Positions 22,113-29,990 of a stretch of DNA of 64,000 bases are shown here, one piece after another. Within the stretch, counting starts at the first letter, position 1. Each line of letters starts with the position of its first letter. A program made the position numbers and the translations under genes. The stretch lies in contig NZ_FNSY01000001.1 of assembly GCF_900105515.1 (NCBI RefSeq), forward strand, positions 5,010,001 to 5,074,000. Direction: 5' to 3'. The notes under the pieces are model-generated. The model had not been told where the DNA came from, made no database searches, and was given only the letters and a program-made list of their open reading frames with translations. The DNA comes from Streptomyces sp. 2131.1. Its GTDB lineage: Bacteria > Actinomycetota > Actinomycetes > Streptomycetales > Streptomycetaceae.

Positions 22113-23360
22113 GTGCGACCACCGATCCTGAAACGTCTGCTGCGGCGCCTCGCGTCCGCCGCCGTCCTCGGACTGCTCGCGGCGACGCTGAGCGCCACCA
22201 CCGCCGCGCAGCCCGCCGCCGCTGCCGCCGGCCTCCAGCAGGTGACCGGCTTCGGCTCGAACCCCGGCAACCTCCAGATGTACGCGTACACCCCGGCAGG
22301 ACTCCCCGCGAACGCCCCCCTGGTCGTCGCCCTGCACGGCTGCACGCAGACCGCGAACGCCTACTACACCAACTCCGGCTGGCCGAAGTACGCCGACCAG
22401 TGGGGCTTCGCCGTCGTCTTCCCGCAGACCACCTCCGCCAACAACGCGCTGTCCTGCTTCGGCTGGTTCGACCCGAACGAGGACACCCGGGGCAAGGGCG
22501 AGGCCGCGTCGATCGTGCAGATGGTCGACTACGCGAAGAAGACCTACGGCTCCGACGGGCGCCGGGTGTACGTCACCGGGCTCTCCGCCGGCGGCGGGAT
22601 GACCGCCGACCTGCTCGCCGCCTACCCCGACGTCTTCGCGGGCGGCTCGGTGGCCTCCGGACTGCCCGCCCAGTGCGCGACGAGCCAGGCGGCCGCCTCC
22701 GGCTGCCAGACGGGCCCGCAGAAGCTGACGCCCGCGCAGTGGGGCGACAAGGTCCGCGCCGCCTACCCCGGTTACAGCGGTCCCTGGCCCAAGGTCGCGA
22801 TCTGGCAGGGCACCTCGGACTACACGGTCTACCCGGCCAACGCCACGGCCCTGCGCGACCAGTGGACCAACGTGTGGGGCATCAGCCAGACCCCGTCCTC
22901 CACGGACAGCCTCCCCGGCAGCACCACCCGCACCGTCTACAACGACGCCTCGGGCAAGCCGGCCGTGGAGATGTACTCGGTCTCCGGCATGGGCCACGGC
23001 CTGCCCGTCGGCCCCGGTTCGGGCGCCCAGCAGTGCGGCTCGACGGCCGCGTACTTCCTGAACACCCTCTGCTCCACGTACTACACGGGCGTCTTCTGGG
23101 GCCTGGACGGCGGTACCGACCCCGGCGGCCCGGGCGACCCCGGTGATCCCGGAGACCCGGGTGACCCCGACCCCGCGCAGTGCTTCACCGCCACCAACTA
23201 CGCCCACGTCACCGCCGGCCGGGCGCACATGTCCGGCGGGTACGTCTACGCCAACGGCTCCAACGAGAACATGGGCCTGTACAACGTCTTCGTCAGCCAC
23301 ACCCTGAAGGAGACCCCGGCCGGCTACTTCGTCATCGCGGACAGCGGCTGCACCACCTGA
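22113..23360 (+). CDS. Secreted poly(3-hydroxybutyrate) depolymerase with substrate-binding domain
   Basis: The product has 415 aa. A signal peptide ends near AAQPAAAAAG (residue ~40). The esterase PHB-depolymerase domain has oxyanion HGCTQ at 75-79 and the lipase box GLSAGG with catalytic Ser158, then GTSDYTV and SGMGHGLPV supplying Asp and His. A Gly-Asp-Pro repeat linker (near 23123-23170) leads to an ~80-residue C-terminal domain beginning CFTATNYAHVTAGRAH, a known type of PHB-binding domain. It hydrolyses extracellular PHB to hydroxybutyrate units. The GTG at 22113 has AGGGAG 8-9 nt upstream. The divergent dehydrogenase would oxidise the released monomer. Confidence 0.92.
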   Translation: MRPPILKRLLRRLASAAVLGLLAATLSATTAAQPAAAAAGLQQVTGFGSNPGNLQMYAYTPAGLPANAPLVVALHGCTQTANAYYTNSGWPKYADQWGFAVVFPQTTSANNALSCFGWFDPNEDTRGKGEAASIVQMVDYAKKTYGSDGRRVYVTGLSAGGGMTADLLAAYPDVFAGGSVASGLPAQCATSQAAASGCQTGPQKLTPAQWGDKVRAAYPGYSGPWPKVAIWQGTSDYTVYPANATALRDQWTNVWGISQTPSSTDSLPGSTTRTVYNDASGKPAVEMYSVSGMGHGLPVGPGSGAQQCGSTAAYFLNTLCSTYYTGVFWGLDGGTDPGGPGDPGDPGDPGDPDPAQCFTATNYAHVTAGRAHMSGGYVYANGSNENMGLYNVFVSHTLKETPAGYFVIADSGCTT

Positions 23361-23368
23361 GGCACGGA

Positions 23369-23401
23369 GAGCAGGGCCCGGCGTGGTGCCGGGCCCTGCT
23401 C
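23369..23401. terminator. Strong bidirectional hairpin terminator
   Basis: A perfect 14-bp stem (GAGCAGGGCCCGGC with its complement) encloses a GTGGT loop, between the convergent depolymerase and alpha/beta-hydrolase genes. It starts 8 bp after the depolymerase stop. Confidence 0.85.
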
Positions 23402-23410
23402 GTACGTACT

Positions 23411-24304
23411 TCAGCCGCGCGCCAGCGCCACCAGCCGGTCCGCGATCTCCCGGCCGCCCCGGTCGCCCGTCAGGACCGTGTAGTGGTTCACGTCCTTCAC
23501 CGCGACCGGCTCCACCCGGGTCCCGCCCAGGTCGGCGGCGGCCAGCCGGCCCTCGTCGTAGAGGCCCTGCTCCTCGTCCATCAGGCCGCGCTCCGCCCAC
23601 AGCAGCGCCGCGTCGACGGGCAGCTTCCGCACCGCCGACAGGACCTCCTCGTCGAACAGGCCGACCCCGTCCGTGCGGATCGCCTCGATCCGGCAGGACG
23701 AGCGCAGGTCCGGCTCCTCGCCGGTCAGGTCGCGCTGGATGTACGCGTCCACCTCGTCCGACCAGGCGCCGGCGAACGCCGGATGCGCCTGCCAGAACGC
23801 GCGGTAGGCGGCCCGGTCCGGGAAGGTCATCGACAGGCGGTCCATCGCCGGGCCGATCACCGCCGTCATCAGCTCGTCCGGCGTCAGGTGCGTCGGAGCC
23901 GGGAAGCCGATGCCGCCGTCCACGAGCAGCAGCGGCCCGAAGCGGTCCGGGTGGCGCACCGCCGCAAGGGCCGCCACGAACGCGCCCATCGAGTGGCCCG
24001 CGAGGACTACCCGGTCCCGGCCCAGGGCCTCGGTCAGCGCGGCGATGTCGTCGGTGTGCCCGGCGATCCCGTACGGGCCGGGCAACTGCGCACTCCCGGC
24101 CCGGCCGCGCAGATCCGGCGCGACCAGCGTGACCCGGCCGTCCAGCAGCCGGGCCACCGCCGCCCAGGACAGGGCGTTGGAGGTGATCCCGTGCAGGGCC
24201 ACCACCACCGGCGCCTCCGGGGCGGCGGCCGGCCAGCGCAGCGCCGCCAGGAAGCCCCCGCGCACGGGGACCTCGATCTCTTCGTACTCCACGAGCGGGC
24301 TCAA
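23411..24304 (-). CDS. Alpha/beta hydrolase at the end of the Liv operon
   Basis: The product has 297 aa. Features are the oxyanion HGITSN, the nucleophile elbow GHSMGA, DGGIGFP near the acid residue, and a late DVNHYTVL with the catalytic His. It likely hydrolyses a small ester or related bond; the substrate is unknown. The TTG at 24304 gives a 4-bp TTGA overlap with the stop of livM, so it is probably translationally coupled to the importer. A GTG at 24292 is an alternative start. Its place suggests it acts on something the importer brings in. Confidence 0.82.
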   Translation of the reverse strand: MSPLVEYEEIEVPVRGGFLAALRWPAAAPEAPVVVALHGITSNALSWAAVARLLDGRVTLVAPDLRGRAGSAQLPGPYGIAGHTDDIAALTEALGRDRVVLAGHSMGAFVAALAAVRHPDRFGPLLLVDGGIGFPAPTHLTPDELMTAVIGPAMDRLSMTFPDRAAYRAFWQAHPAFAGAWSDEVDAYIQRDLTGEEPDLRSSCRIEAIRTDGVGLFDEEVLSAVRKLPVDAALLWAERGLMDEEQGLYDEGRLAAADLGGTRVEPVAVKDVNHYTVLTGDRGGREIADRLVALARG

Positions 24305-25413
24305 CTGACTACGGTCTCCTTACGGTTCGAGGCTGCCCGCAGCCGGGACGGCAGCCGGGCCAGGCCGCCGGGCAGCAGATGTACCACGGCCACGAACAGC
24401 ACGCCCAGCAGGAACAGCGGCTGCGAGAGCGGTACGCGCAGCACCGCCGGCAGGTCCGCGACCGCGCCGGAACCGGCCAGGTCGCCGAGCCTGTGGTCGG
24501 CCCAGGTGTAGAGGATGCCGCCGGCCATCGGCCCCCAGCGGGTGCCCGAGCCGCCCAGGACCACCATCACCAGCAGCGACAGCGTGAAGTCGGACGTGGT
24601 CGTCTGCGGGGTCGAGCCGCCCGTCAGGAGCAGGTGCACGATCCCGCCGAGGGCCGCGAGTCCGCCCGCGACGACGAAGGCCGTCAGCTTGAACCCGTAC
24701 GGCTTCAGGCCCAGGACCTCCACCCGGCGCTCGTTCTCCTTGATGCCCTCCCAGACGCGGCCGGTGGGGGAGCGGACCGCCCAGTGGACGACGCCCAGGG
24801 TCAGGACCAGGTAGGCCAGCGCGATCCAGTACAGGTTGGCGGTGTTGTCGATGCCGACGAGCGAGGACGGCAGCAGGTCGGAGGGGGCCGCCCGGCCCTC
24901 CTCGCCGCCGGTGACCCCGCCGGGGTTCCGGGACACCAGGATCGAGCCCGCCTGGGCGAACGCGAGGGTGACCATGGAGAAGCCGATGCCGGTCACGCGC
25001 AGGCTCACCGACCCCAGGGCCAGGGCGAGCGCGATCCCGAAGAGCATCCCGAGGACCGTGGCGAGCGCGAACGGCAGGCCCGCCTCAAGCAGGAACAGGT
25101 TGGTGGCATAGCTGCCCGCCGCGAAGTACAGGGCGTGCCCGAAGGAGAGCAGCCCGGTGCGTCCGAGAAGCAGGTCGTAGCCGGTGGCCAGCGCGCCGAA
25201 CAGCAGGCAGGTGGCCAGGAGTTGCAGACTGCCCGCCGAGCCGAGCGGCCCGTCGAGCAGGCCCGGCACCGGCACCGCGCTGAACGGCGCGACCACCAGT
25301 ACCAGCAGGACGGCGGCGGGCCACCAGCGCAGCAGCCGGGCCCGCCCGGCCGGGGCCTGGGCGGTGGCCGGGCGGCCGGCGGTGCGGTCGGGTGTGTCGG
25401 TGGCGGTGCTCAC
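24301..25413 (-). CDS. livM: Branched-chain amino acid-type ABC permease (LivM)
   Basis: The product has 370 aa. After a Thr/Ala-rich cytosolic start it has about ten hydrophobic helices. It carries the LivM signature blocks GRTGLLSFGHALYFAAGSY, SLRVTGIGFSMVTLAFAQ and SPTGRVWEGIKENERRVEVLG, the latter being the cytoplasmic coupling loop. It forms the membrane channel with LivH. The GTG at 25413 overlaps the livH stop by 4 bp. The pattern fits the family; the real substrate may differ from branched-chain amino acids. Confidence 0.88.
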   Translation of the reverse strand: MSTATDTPDRTAGRPATAQAPAGRARLLRWWPAAVLLVLVVAPFSAVPVPGLLDGPLGSAGSLQLLATCLLFGALATGYDLLLGRTGLLSFGHALYFAAGSYATNLFLLEAGLPFALATVLGMLFGIALALALGSVSLRVTGIGFSMVTLAFAQAGSILVSRNPGGVTGGEEGRAAPSDLLPSSLVGIDNTANLYWIALAYLVLTLGVVHWAVRSPTGRVWEGIKENERRVEVLGLKPYGFKLTAFVVAGGLAALGGIVHLLLTGGSTPQTTTSDFTLSLLVMVVLGGSGTRWGPMAGGILYTWADHRLGDLAGSGAVADLPAVLRVPLSQPLFLLGVLFVAVVHLLPGGLARLPSRLRAASNRKETVVS

Positions 25414-26297
25414 GCGAGCCTCCCCGTCAGTCCGCGCGGCCGGATCAGCAGCAGCACGGCGAGCAGGACGACGACCGCCAGGTCGCCGAGCCCCGCTGCG
25501 GTGTAGTAGTTGGCGAGCTGCTGGACCAGGCCGATGACCACGGACGCCACGGCGGCGCCGGTCACCGAGCCCATGCCGCCGGTGACCACGACGACGAACG
25601 CGAAGATCAGCAGCGAGGTGCCCTGGCGCGGGTCGACCGAGCCGAAGTACAGCCCGCCGAGCGCACCGCCCAGCGCCGCCGCGCAGCCGCCGATCGCGAA
25701 GACCAGCGTGAACGCCCTGCGGACGTCGATGCCGAGCGCGGTGACCATCGCCCGGTCCTCGACACCGGCCCGGACGACCAGGCCGTGCCGGGTCCGGCCG
25801 AGGAACAGCCGCAGCGCCACCAGCACCACGACCGCCGCGCCCACCAGGACCACCCGGTTGACCGGGACCTGCGCGCCCAGCAGCCCGAAGGTGCCGGACA
25901 GCGCCTCCGGCCCCGGGAACGGGTGGGCGTCGGAGCCCCAGATGCCCGAAAGCAGCGCGGGCACCGCGAGCCCCACCCCGACCGTGGCGAGCACCTGCTC
26001 GCGCGGCCGGGTGTAGAGCGGGCGGACCACCGCGAGTTCGAGGAGCACGGCGGCGGCGGTGCCCACCGCCGTACCGAACAGGACCGCGAGCACGAAGCCG
26101 GCGCCGCCGGGGCCCGCGCCGGGCAGGTTCCCGGACGCGGCCCACCAGGTGCCGTACGCGCCGATGGACAGCAGCGCCCCGTGCGCGAAGTTGAGCACGT
26201 CCATCAGGCCGAAGATCAGCGAGAGTCCGGACGCGACGAGGAAGTAGAGGGCCCCCAGACCGAGTCCGGTCATGGTGAGCAGGACGAGGGTGGACAT
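25410..26297 (-). CDS. livH: Branched-chain amino acid-type ABC permease (LivH)
   Basis: The product has 295 aa, nearly all hydrophobic. Diagnostic stretches are GLSLIFGLMDVLNFAHGALLSIGAY, the coupling loop LGRTRHGLVVRAGVEDRAMVTALGIDV and VVVTGGMGSVTGA. It pairs with LivM in the inner membrane. The ATG at 26297 overlaps the livF stop by one base (TGATG). The gene order livK-livG-livF-livH-livM differs from E. coli but is common in actinobacteria. Confidence 0.88.
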   Translation of the reverse strand: MSTLVLLTMTGLGLGALYFLVASGLSLIFGLMDVLNFAHGALLSIGAYGTWWAASGNLPGAGPGGAGFVLAVLFGTAVGTAAAVLLELAVVRPLYTRPREQVLATVGVGLAVPALLSGIWGSDAHPFPGPEALSGTFGLLGAQVPVNRVVLVGAAVVVLVALRLFLGRTRHGLVVRAGVEDRAMVTALGIDVRRAFTLVFAIGGCAAALGGALGGLYFGSVDPRQGTSLLIFAFVVVVTGGMGSVTGAAVASVVIGLVQQLANYYTAAGLGDLAVVVLLAVLLLIRPRGLTGRLA

Positions 26298-27043
26298 CAG
26301 GAATCCGCCTTCACGGAAGGGTGTGCGGGGAGCGGGCCGTGGCCCACACCGAGCAGCGTGCGGGCCGCCTCCGCGTCGCCCAGCAGCTCGGCGGCCGGGC
26401 CGCGGTGGGCGGTACGGCCGTCGGCGAGGACCACGCAGTGCCCGGCCAGCCGGCGCACCACGGCGAGGTTCTGCTCCACGAGCAGCACCGGCACCGCCTC
26501 GGCGGCCCGCTCCAGCACCTGCGCCACCTCGGTGACGACCTTCGGCGCCAGGCCCTTGGTCGGTTCGTCCGCGATGATCAGCCGGTTGGCGTTGAGCAGG
26601 GTCCGCCCGATGGCGACCATCTGCTGCTGGCCGCCCGACAGTGTCCCCGCCAACTGCTTCGCCCGCTGCTTGAGTTCGGGGAACAGCTCGTGGACCAGGC
26701 CGTACGCCGGCTCGCCCGCGCCGCGCCGCTCGGCCAGCCGCAGGTTCTCCGCGACGGTCAGCCCGGCGAAGATCCCCCGGTCCTCGGGGGCGTAGCCGAT
26801 GCCGCGCCGGACCAGGGCGTGCGTGGGCAGGCCCGCGGTCTCCTCGCCGTCGAACCGCACGCTTCCGGCGCGCGGGACGAGCCCGAGGACGCCCCGGACC
26901 GCGGTGGTCTTCCCGGCACCGTTGCGCCCGAGGAGCGCGGTGACGCCGTGCGCGCTGACGTCCAGGTCGACGCCGTGCAGGATGTGCCGGCCGCCGATCA
27001 GGACCCGCAGGTCCCGCACGTCCAGGAGGGGTTGTTCCGTCAC
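26297..27043 (-). CDS. livF: Branched-chain amino acid-type ABC ATPase (LivF)
   Basis: The product has 248 aa. It has Walker A GRNGAGKTT, the LivF-type switch region IGYAPEDRGIFAGLTVAENL, signature LSGGQQQMVAIGRTL and Walker B LIIADEPTKGLAP, followed by LLVEQNL. Length is normal. The GTG at 27043 overlaps the livG stop by 4 bp (GTGA). The 3' end carries a short Pro/His extension. Confidence 0.9.
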   Translation of the reverse strand: MTEQPLLDVRDLRVLIGGRHILHGVDLDVSAHGVTALLGRNGAGKTTAVRGVLGLVPRAGSVRFDGEETAGLPTHALVRRGIGYAPEDRGIFAGLTVAENLRLAERRGAGEPAYGLVHELFPELKQRAKQLAGTLSGGQQQMVAIGRTLLNANRLIIADEPTKGLAPKVVTEVAQVLERAAEAVPVLLVEQNLAVVRRLAGHCVVLADGRTAHRGPAAELLGDAEAARTLLGVGHGPLPAHPSVKADS

Positions 27044-27828
27044 AGTCCCTCCCCGAGGTACGCCTGCTGCACGGTCGGGTCGGCGGTGACCGCCTCCGGT
27101 GTGTCCAGGGCGAGCAGCCGGCCGTGGTGCATCACGGCGAGCCGGTCCGCCAGGCCCAGCAGGACGTCCATGTGGTGTTCGACCATGAGGACCGTGCGCC
27201 CCTCCTCCCGGTGCAGGGTGCGGATGAGTTCGGTCAGGGCGGGCACCTCCTCGGCGCTCACCCCGGCCATCGGCTCGTCGAGCAGCATCAGCCGGGGCTC
27301 GCCCACGAGCAGCACGGCGAGCTCCAGCTTCCGCTTCTCGCCGTGCGACAGTTCGCCCGCCGTCGCCCCGGCCCGGTGGCCGAGGCCGGTGCGCTCCAGG
27401 ACGCCGGCGACCTCGGCGGTGTACGGGTCGGCGCGCCGCCACAGCCGGTACGAGCCGCCCCGGGCGGCCTGCGCGGCGAGGCGGACGTGGTCGGCCACGG
27501 TCATCGCGGGCCACAGGCTGGAGGTCTGGAAGGTCCGGCCGATCCCGCGCCGGGCCCGCACGTGCGCGGGCCGGTCCGTCATCTCGGCGCCGTCCAGCTC
27601 GATCCGCCCGGCGGTCGGCAGGTTCAGCCCGCTGATCAGGTTGAACAGGGAGGTCTTGCCCGCCCCGTTGGGCCCGATGAAGGCAAGGAACTCGCCCTCG
27701 CGGACGCTCAGCGAGACGTCCTCGACGATGGTGGCGCCGCCGACGCTCCAGCCGAGTCCCTCCAGCCGGAGCACGGGCGTCTCCCGGTCCGCCGGGCTCG
27801 CCTGCCCGAGAGTGTGGGGTGCGGTCAC
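27040..27828 (-). CDS. livG: Branched-chain amino acid-type ABC ATPase (LivG)
   Basis: The product has 262 aa. It has Walker A GPNGAGKTS, the LivG-specific IGRTFQTSSLWPAMTVADHV, signature LSHGEKRKLELAV and Walker B LMLLDEPMAGVS, then MVEHHMD. Signature LSHGE rather than LSGGQ is normal for LivG proteins. The GTG at 27828 lies 3 bp after the stop of the binding-protein gene. It acts with LivF as the nucleotide-binding pair. Confidence 0.9.
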   Translation of the reverse strand: MTAPHTLGQASPADRETPVLRLEGLGWSVGGATIVEDVSLSVREGEFLAFIGPNGAGKTSLFNLISGLNLPTAGRIELDGAEMTDRPAHVRARRGIGRTFQTSSLWPAMTVADHVRLAAQAARGGSYRLWRRADPYTAEVAGVLERTGLGHRAGATAGELSHGEKRKLELAVLLVGEPRLMLLDEPMAGVSAEEVPALTELIRTLHREEGRTVLMVEHHMDVLLGLADRLAVMHHGRLLALDTPEAVTADPTVQQAYLGEGL

Positions 27829-27831
27829 GGG

Positions 27832-29079
27832 TCAGCCCGCCGCGGGCTTCACGGGCGGTGCCACGGCGTCCATCTGCTCGGTGTCCAGCAGCTTCGGCTC
27901 GGCCGTCTTGCCCTTGCCGTCCAGCTTGGCCACGAACATCGGCTGGAGCAGCGCGTGGTCCTCGCCGCGCACCCGGGTCTGTCCCTTGACCCCGTCGAAA
28001 CTCCAGCCCTCCAGGGCCTTCACCATCGCGGCGGTGTCGGTGGCGCCGCCCTTCTCGACGGCGTGCACGATCATCTGGGCGGCCGTGAAGCCGTCGGGCG
28101 TGAACAGGTCGGGCCTGCCGCCGTCCTTCTTCACCGCGTCCAGCATCGCCTTCTCGACGGCGTTGTTGCCGCCCGCGCCCGGGAAGTAGTGCGCCAGGAA
28201 CGACACCTTGACCCCGGCCGCTCCGAAGATCGGGTACGAGGCGGTGCCGGCCAGGCCGGTGACCACCTTGCTCGCGCCGAGCACGCCCTGCTGGTCGAGC
28301 GCGGTCCAGAGCGCCGGTGCGGTGGAGCCGGCCCAGGCGACGAAGACCAGGTCGGGGCCGCCCGCCTTGACCTGCCGGGCGAACGGGGTCAGGTCCGTCG
28401 CGCTGGGCGGCGCCAGCACCGAGCCGACCAAGGCGCCCTTGCCGCCGAGCACCGCCTTGACGGCGGCCACGTTGGCCTGGCCGAAGGTGGAGTCCTGGGC
28501 GAGGACCGTGACCTTCTTGCCCTTGGCGTCGCCGAGCATCGTGCCCGCCGTGAGGATGTCCTGGTAGGACTGGCGGCCGGAGCGGAAGGTGTAGTCGTTG
28601 ATCCCGGTCACCGCGTCGGTGGCGGCCGGTCCGCTGACGTAGAGCACCTTGTTCTGCGCGGCGAGCGGGGCCATCTGGAGGGCGACGCCGGAGTCGGTGG
28701 TGCCGGCCAGCACCTTGTAGCCCTTGCCGATGAGGTTCTTCGCGGCGGAGACGGCCTTGCCCGGGTCGCCGGCGTCGTCCTGCTCGGTGACCTCGATGCG
28801 GTGGCCCGCGACCTCGCGGGTCCCCTTGGTGGCGTAGTCGAGGCCGGCCATGAAGCCGTCGCGGTACTGCTTGCCGTAGTCGGCGAGGAGCCCGGTCCTG
28901 GAGTACACCAGGCCGACCTTGACGGCCGCGTCGTCGGCGGACTTCGCGGAGTCGGAGCCGCCCGCCTTCCCGGCGGCGGTGCAGCCCGTCAGCAGCAGTC
29001 CGGCCGCGGCCAGGACGGCGACGGTACGGATGTCACTGAGGGATCTGAGGGCTCTGCTGGCTGTGCGGCTGCGGGGCAT
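27832..29079 (-). CDS. livK: Substrate-binding lipoprotein of the Liv-type importer
   Basis: The product has 415 aa. A signal peptide ends in the lipobox LLTGC (Cys33), so it is membrane-tethered. The mature part is a periplasmic-binding-protein type I fold: VKVGLVYSRTGLLADYGKQYRDGFMAGLDYA, GDPGKAVSAAKNLIGKGYKVLAGTTDSGV and VTVLAQDSTFGQANVAAVK. The ATG at 29079 has GAGGAGCC 8 nt upstream. It captures the ligand for LivHMGF. The ligand is not obvious, since this family also binds amides, aromatics and short peptides. Confidence 0.88.
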   Translation of the reverse strand: MPRSRTASRALRSLSDIRTVAVLAAAGLLLTGCTAAGKAGGSDSAKSADDAAVKVGLVYSRTGLLADYGKQYRDGFMAGLDYATKGTREVAGHRIEVTEQDDAGDPGKAVSAAKNLIGKGYKVLAGTTDSGVALQMAPLAAQNKVLYVSGPAATDAVTGINDYTFRSGRQSYQDILTAGTMLGDAKGKKVTVLAQDSTFGQANVAAVKAVLGGKGALVGSVLAPPSATDLTPFARQVKAGGPDLVFVAWAGSTAPALWTALDQQGVLGASKVVTGLAGTASYPIFGAAGVKVSFLAHYFPGAGGNNAVEKAMLDAVKKDGGRPDLFTPDGFTAAQMIVHAVEKGGATDTAAMVKALEGWSFDGVKGQTRVRGEDHALLQPMFVAKLDGKGKTAEPKLLDTEQMDAVAPPVKPAAG

Positions 29080-29214
29080 GGTGACCGGCTCCTCGGCGTG
29101 TTCCTGTGATGTCGCCGAACCGTATGAACCCCGTGCCGCCGTAGATATGGTGCAGGGCACCCCACCTCGCCCCCGGGGCGTGTGGGCGCCGCACATGGCA
29201 GGCGGGTGCGCCCG

Positions 29215-29823
29215 TCAGGGGGCCGCCGGGCCGATCAGCCCGCACGCCGTCTCGATGTCCGTGCGCACCTGCGCGATCGACTCACGGCCGGAGAGCCAGC
29301 AGATCAGCGCGGAGTGCCAGGTGTGCTCGATCACCCGCACGGCGCAGAGCTGGTCCGGCGTCGGGTGGCCGGTGCCCATCGCGTCCAGGATGATCGCCGT
29401 CGTGAGCCGCGAGACGGCGTCGGCCTCGGGGCCGGCGCCGCGGTCCGCGAACGTCAGCGCGCGCACCATCGCGTCCGCGAGCTGCGGTTCGCGCCGCATC
29501 GAGCGGAACGCCCGCATCAGCGCTTCGGTGACCCGGGCCGCCGGGTCGTCCCCCGCCGGGGGGCGTGCGCGCAGAGCCGCGCGGAGCTGCTGGAGCCGGT
29601 CCTGAAGGGTGGCGACGAGGAGGTGGACCTTGGACGGGAAGTACCGGTACAGCGTGCCCAGGGCGACCTCCGCGGCCTCCGCGACCTCGCGCATCTGGAC
29701 GGCCTCGAAACCGCCCCGGCGGGCGAGTTCGGCGGTGGCCTCCAGGATGCGGCGGCGACGGGCCTCCTGGCGCTCCGTCAGGGGCGGCGTTGCCGGTCGG
29801 GCTTCCGCTGTCATGTGTCCCAT
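29215..29823 (-). CDS. kstR: TetR-family regulator of the KstR type
   Basis: The product has 202 aa. The HTH region RRRRILEATAELARRGGF, then EAVQMREVAEAAEVALGTLYRYFPSKVHLLV is very close to what I recall of mycobacterial KstR, which represses cholesterol-catabolic genes. A sequence fitting the published KstR operator pattern TnnAACnnGTTnnA lies 100 bp upstream of its start, as expected for autoregulation. Alternative starts are ATG at 29823 and a second Met three codons on. The adjacent operons are a Liv-type importer and a GT4/methyltransferase cluster. Assignment as KstR orthologue is likely but unproven; steroid genes are not visible in this window. Confidence 0.75.
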   Translation of the reverse strand: MGHMTAEARPATPPLTERQEARRRRILEATAELARRGGFEAVQMREVAEAAEVALGTLYRYFPSKVHLLVATLQDRLQQLRAALRARPPAGDDPAARVTEALMRAFRSMRREPQLADAMVRALTFADRGAGPEADAVSRLTTAIILDAMGTGHPTPDQLCAVRVIEHTWHSALICWLSGRESIAQVRTDIETACGLIGPAAP

Positions 29824-29922
29824 CCCGTGGCCGGGGTGTGTGCCGTGGCGTGAATCACCTGATCCGGCCGTTGCACCGACGCTACCGCCCGGTAGATTCG
29901 TAGCTCATTGAACTAGCCAGTC

Positions 29923-29936
29923 TGAAACTTGTTCTA
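29923..29936. promoter_or_regulatory. KstR operator (TnnAACnnGTTnnA)
   Basis: TGAAACTTGTTCTA matches every fixed position of the 14-bp KstR motif. It lies in the 167-bp gap between kstR (minus) and the GT4 operon (plus), 55 bp before the GTG at 29991 and 86 bp before the kstR start. The surrounding 35 bp are AT-rich, unlike the neighbouring DNA, as expected of a promoter region. It may control both directions. Confidence 0.75.
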
Positions 29937-29990
29937 GATTAGCGTCGGCGGTTACGCTCCGGCGAACAGGCAGTGAGAAGGGGGCCGAGT

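Noticed and set aside
23123..23170. Short repeat array in the depolymerase gene as an independent repeat element
   Set aside because: It encodes the Gly-Asp-Pro interdomain linker and is explained by the protein.
24301..26145. 614-aa minus-strand fusion of livM with an upstream frame
   Set aside because: The upstream part is an out-of-frame shadow of livH; livM starts at GTG 25413 overlapping the livH stop.
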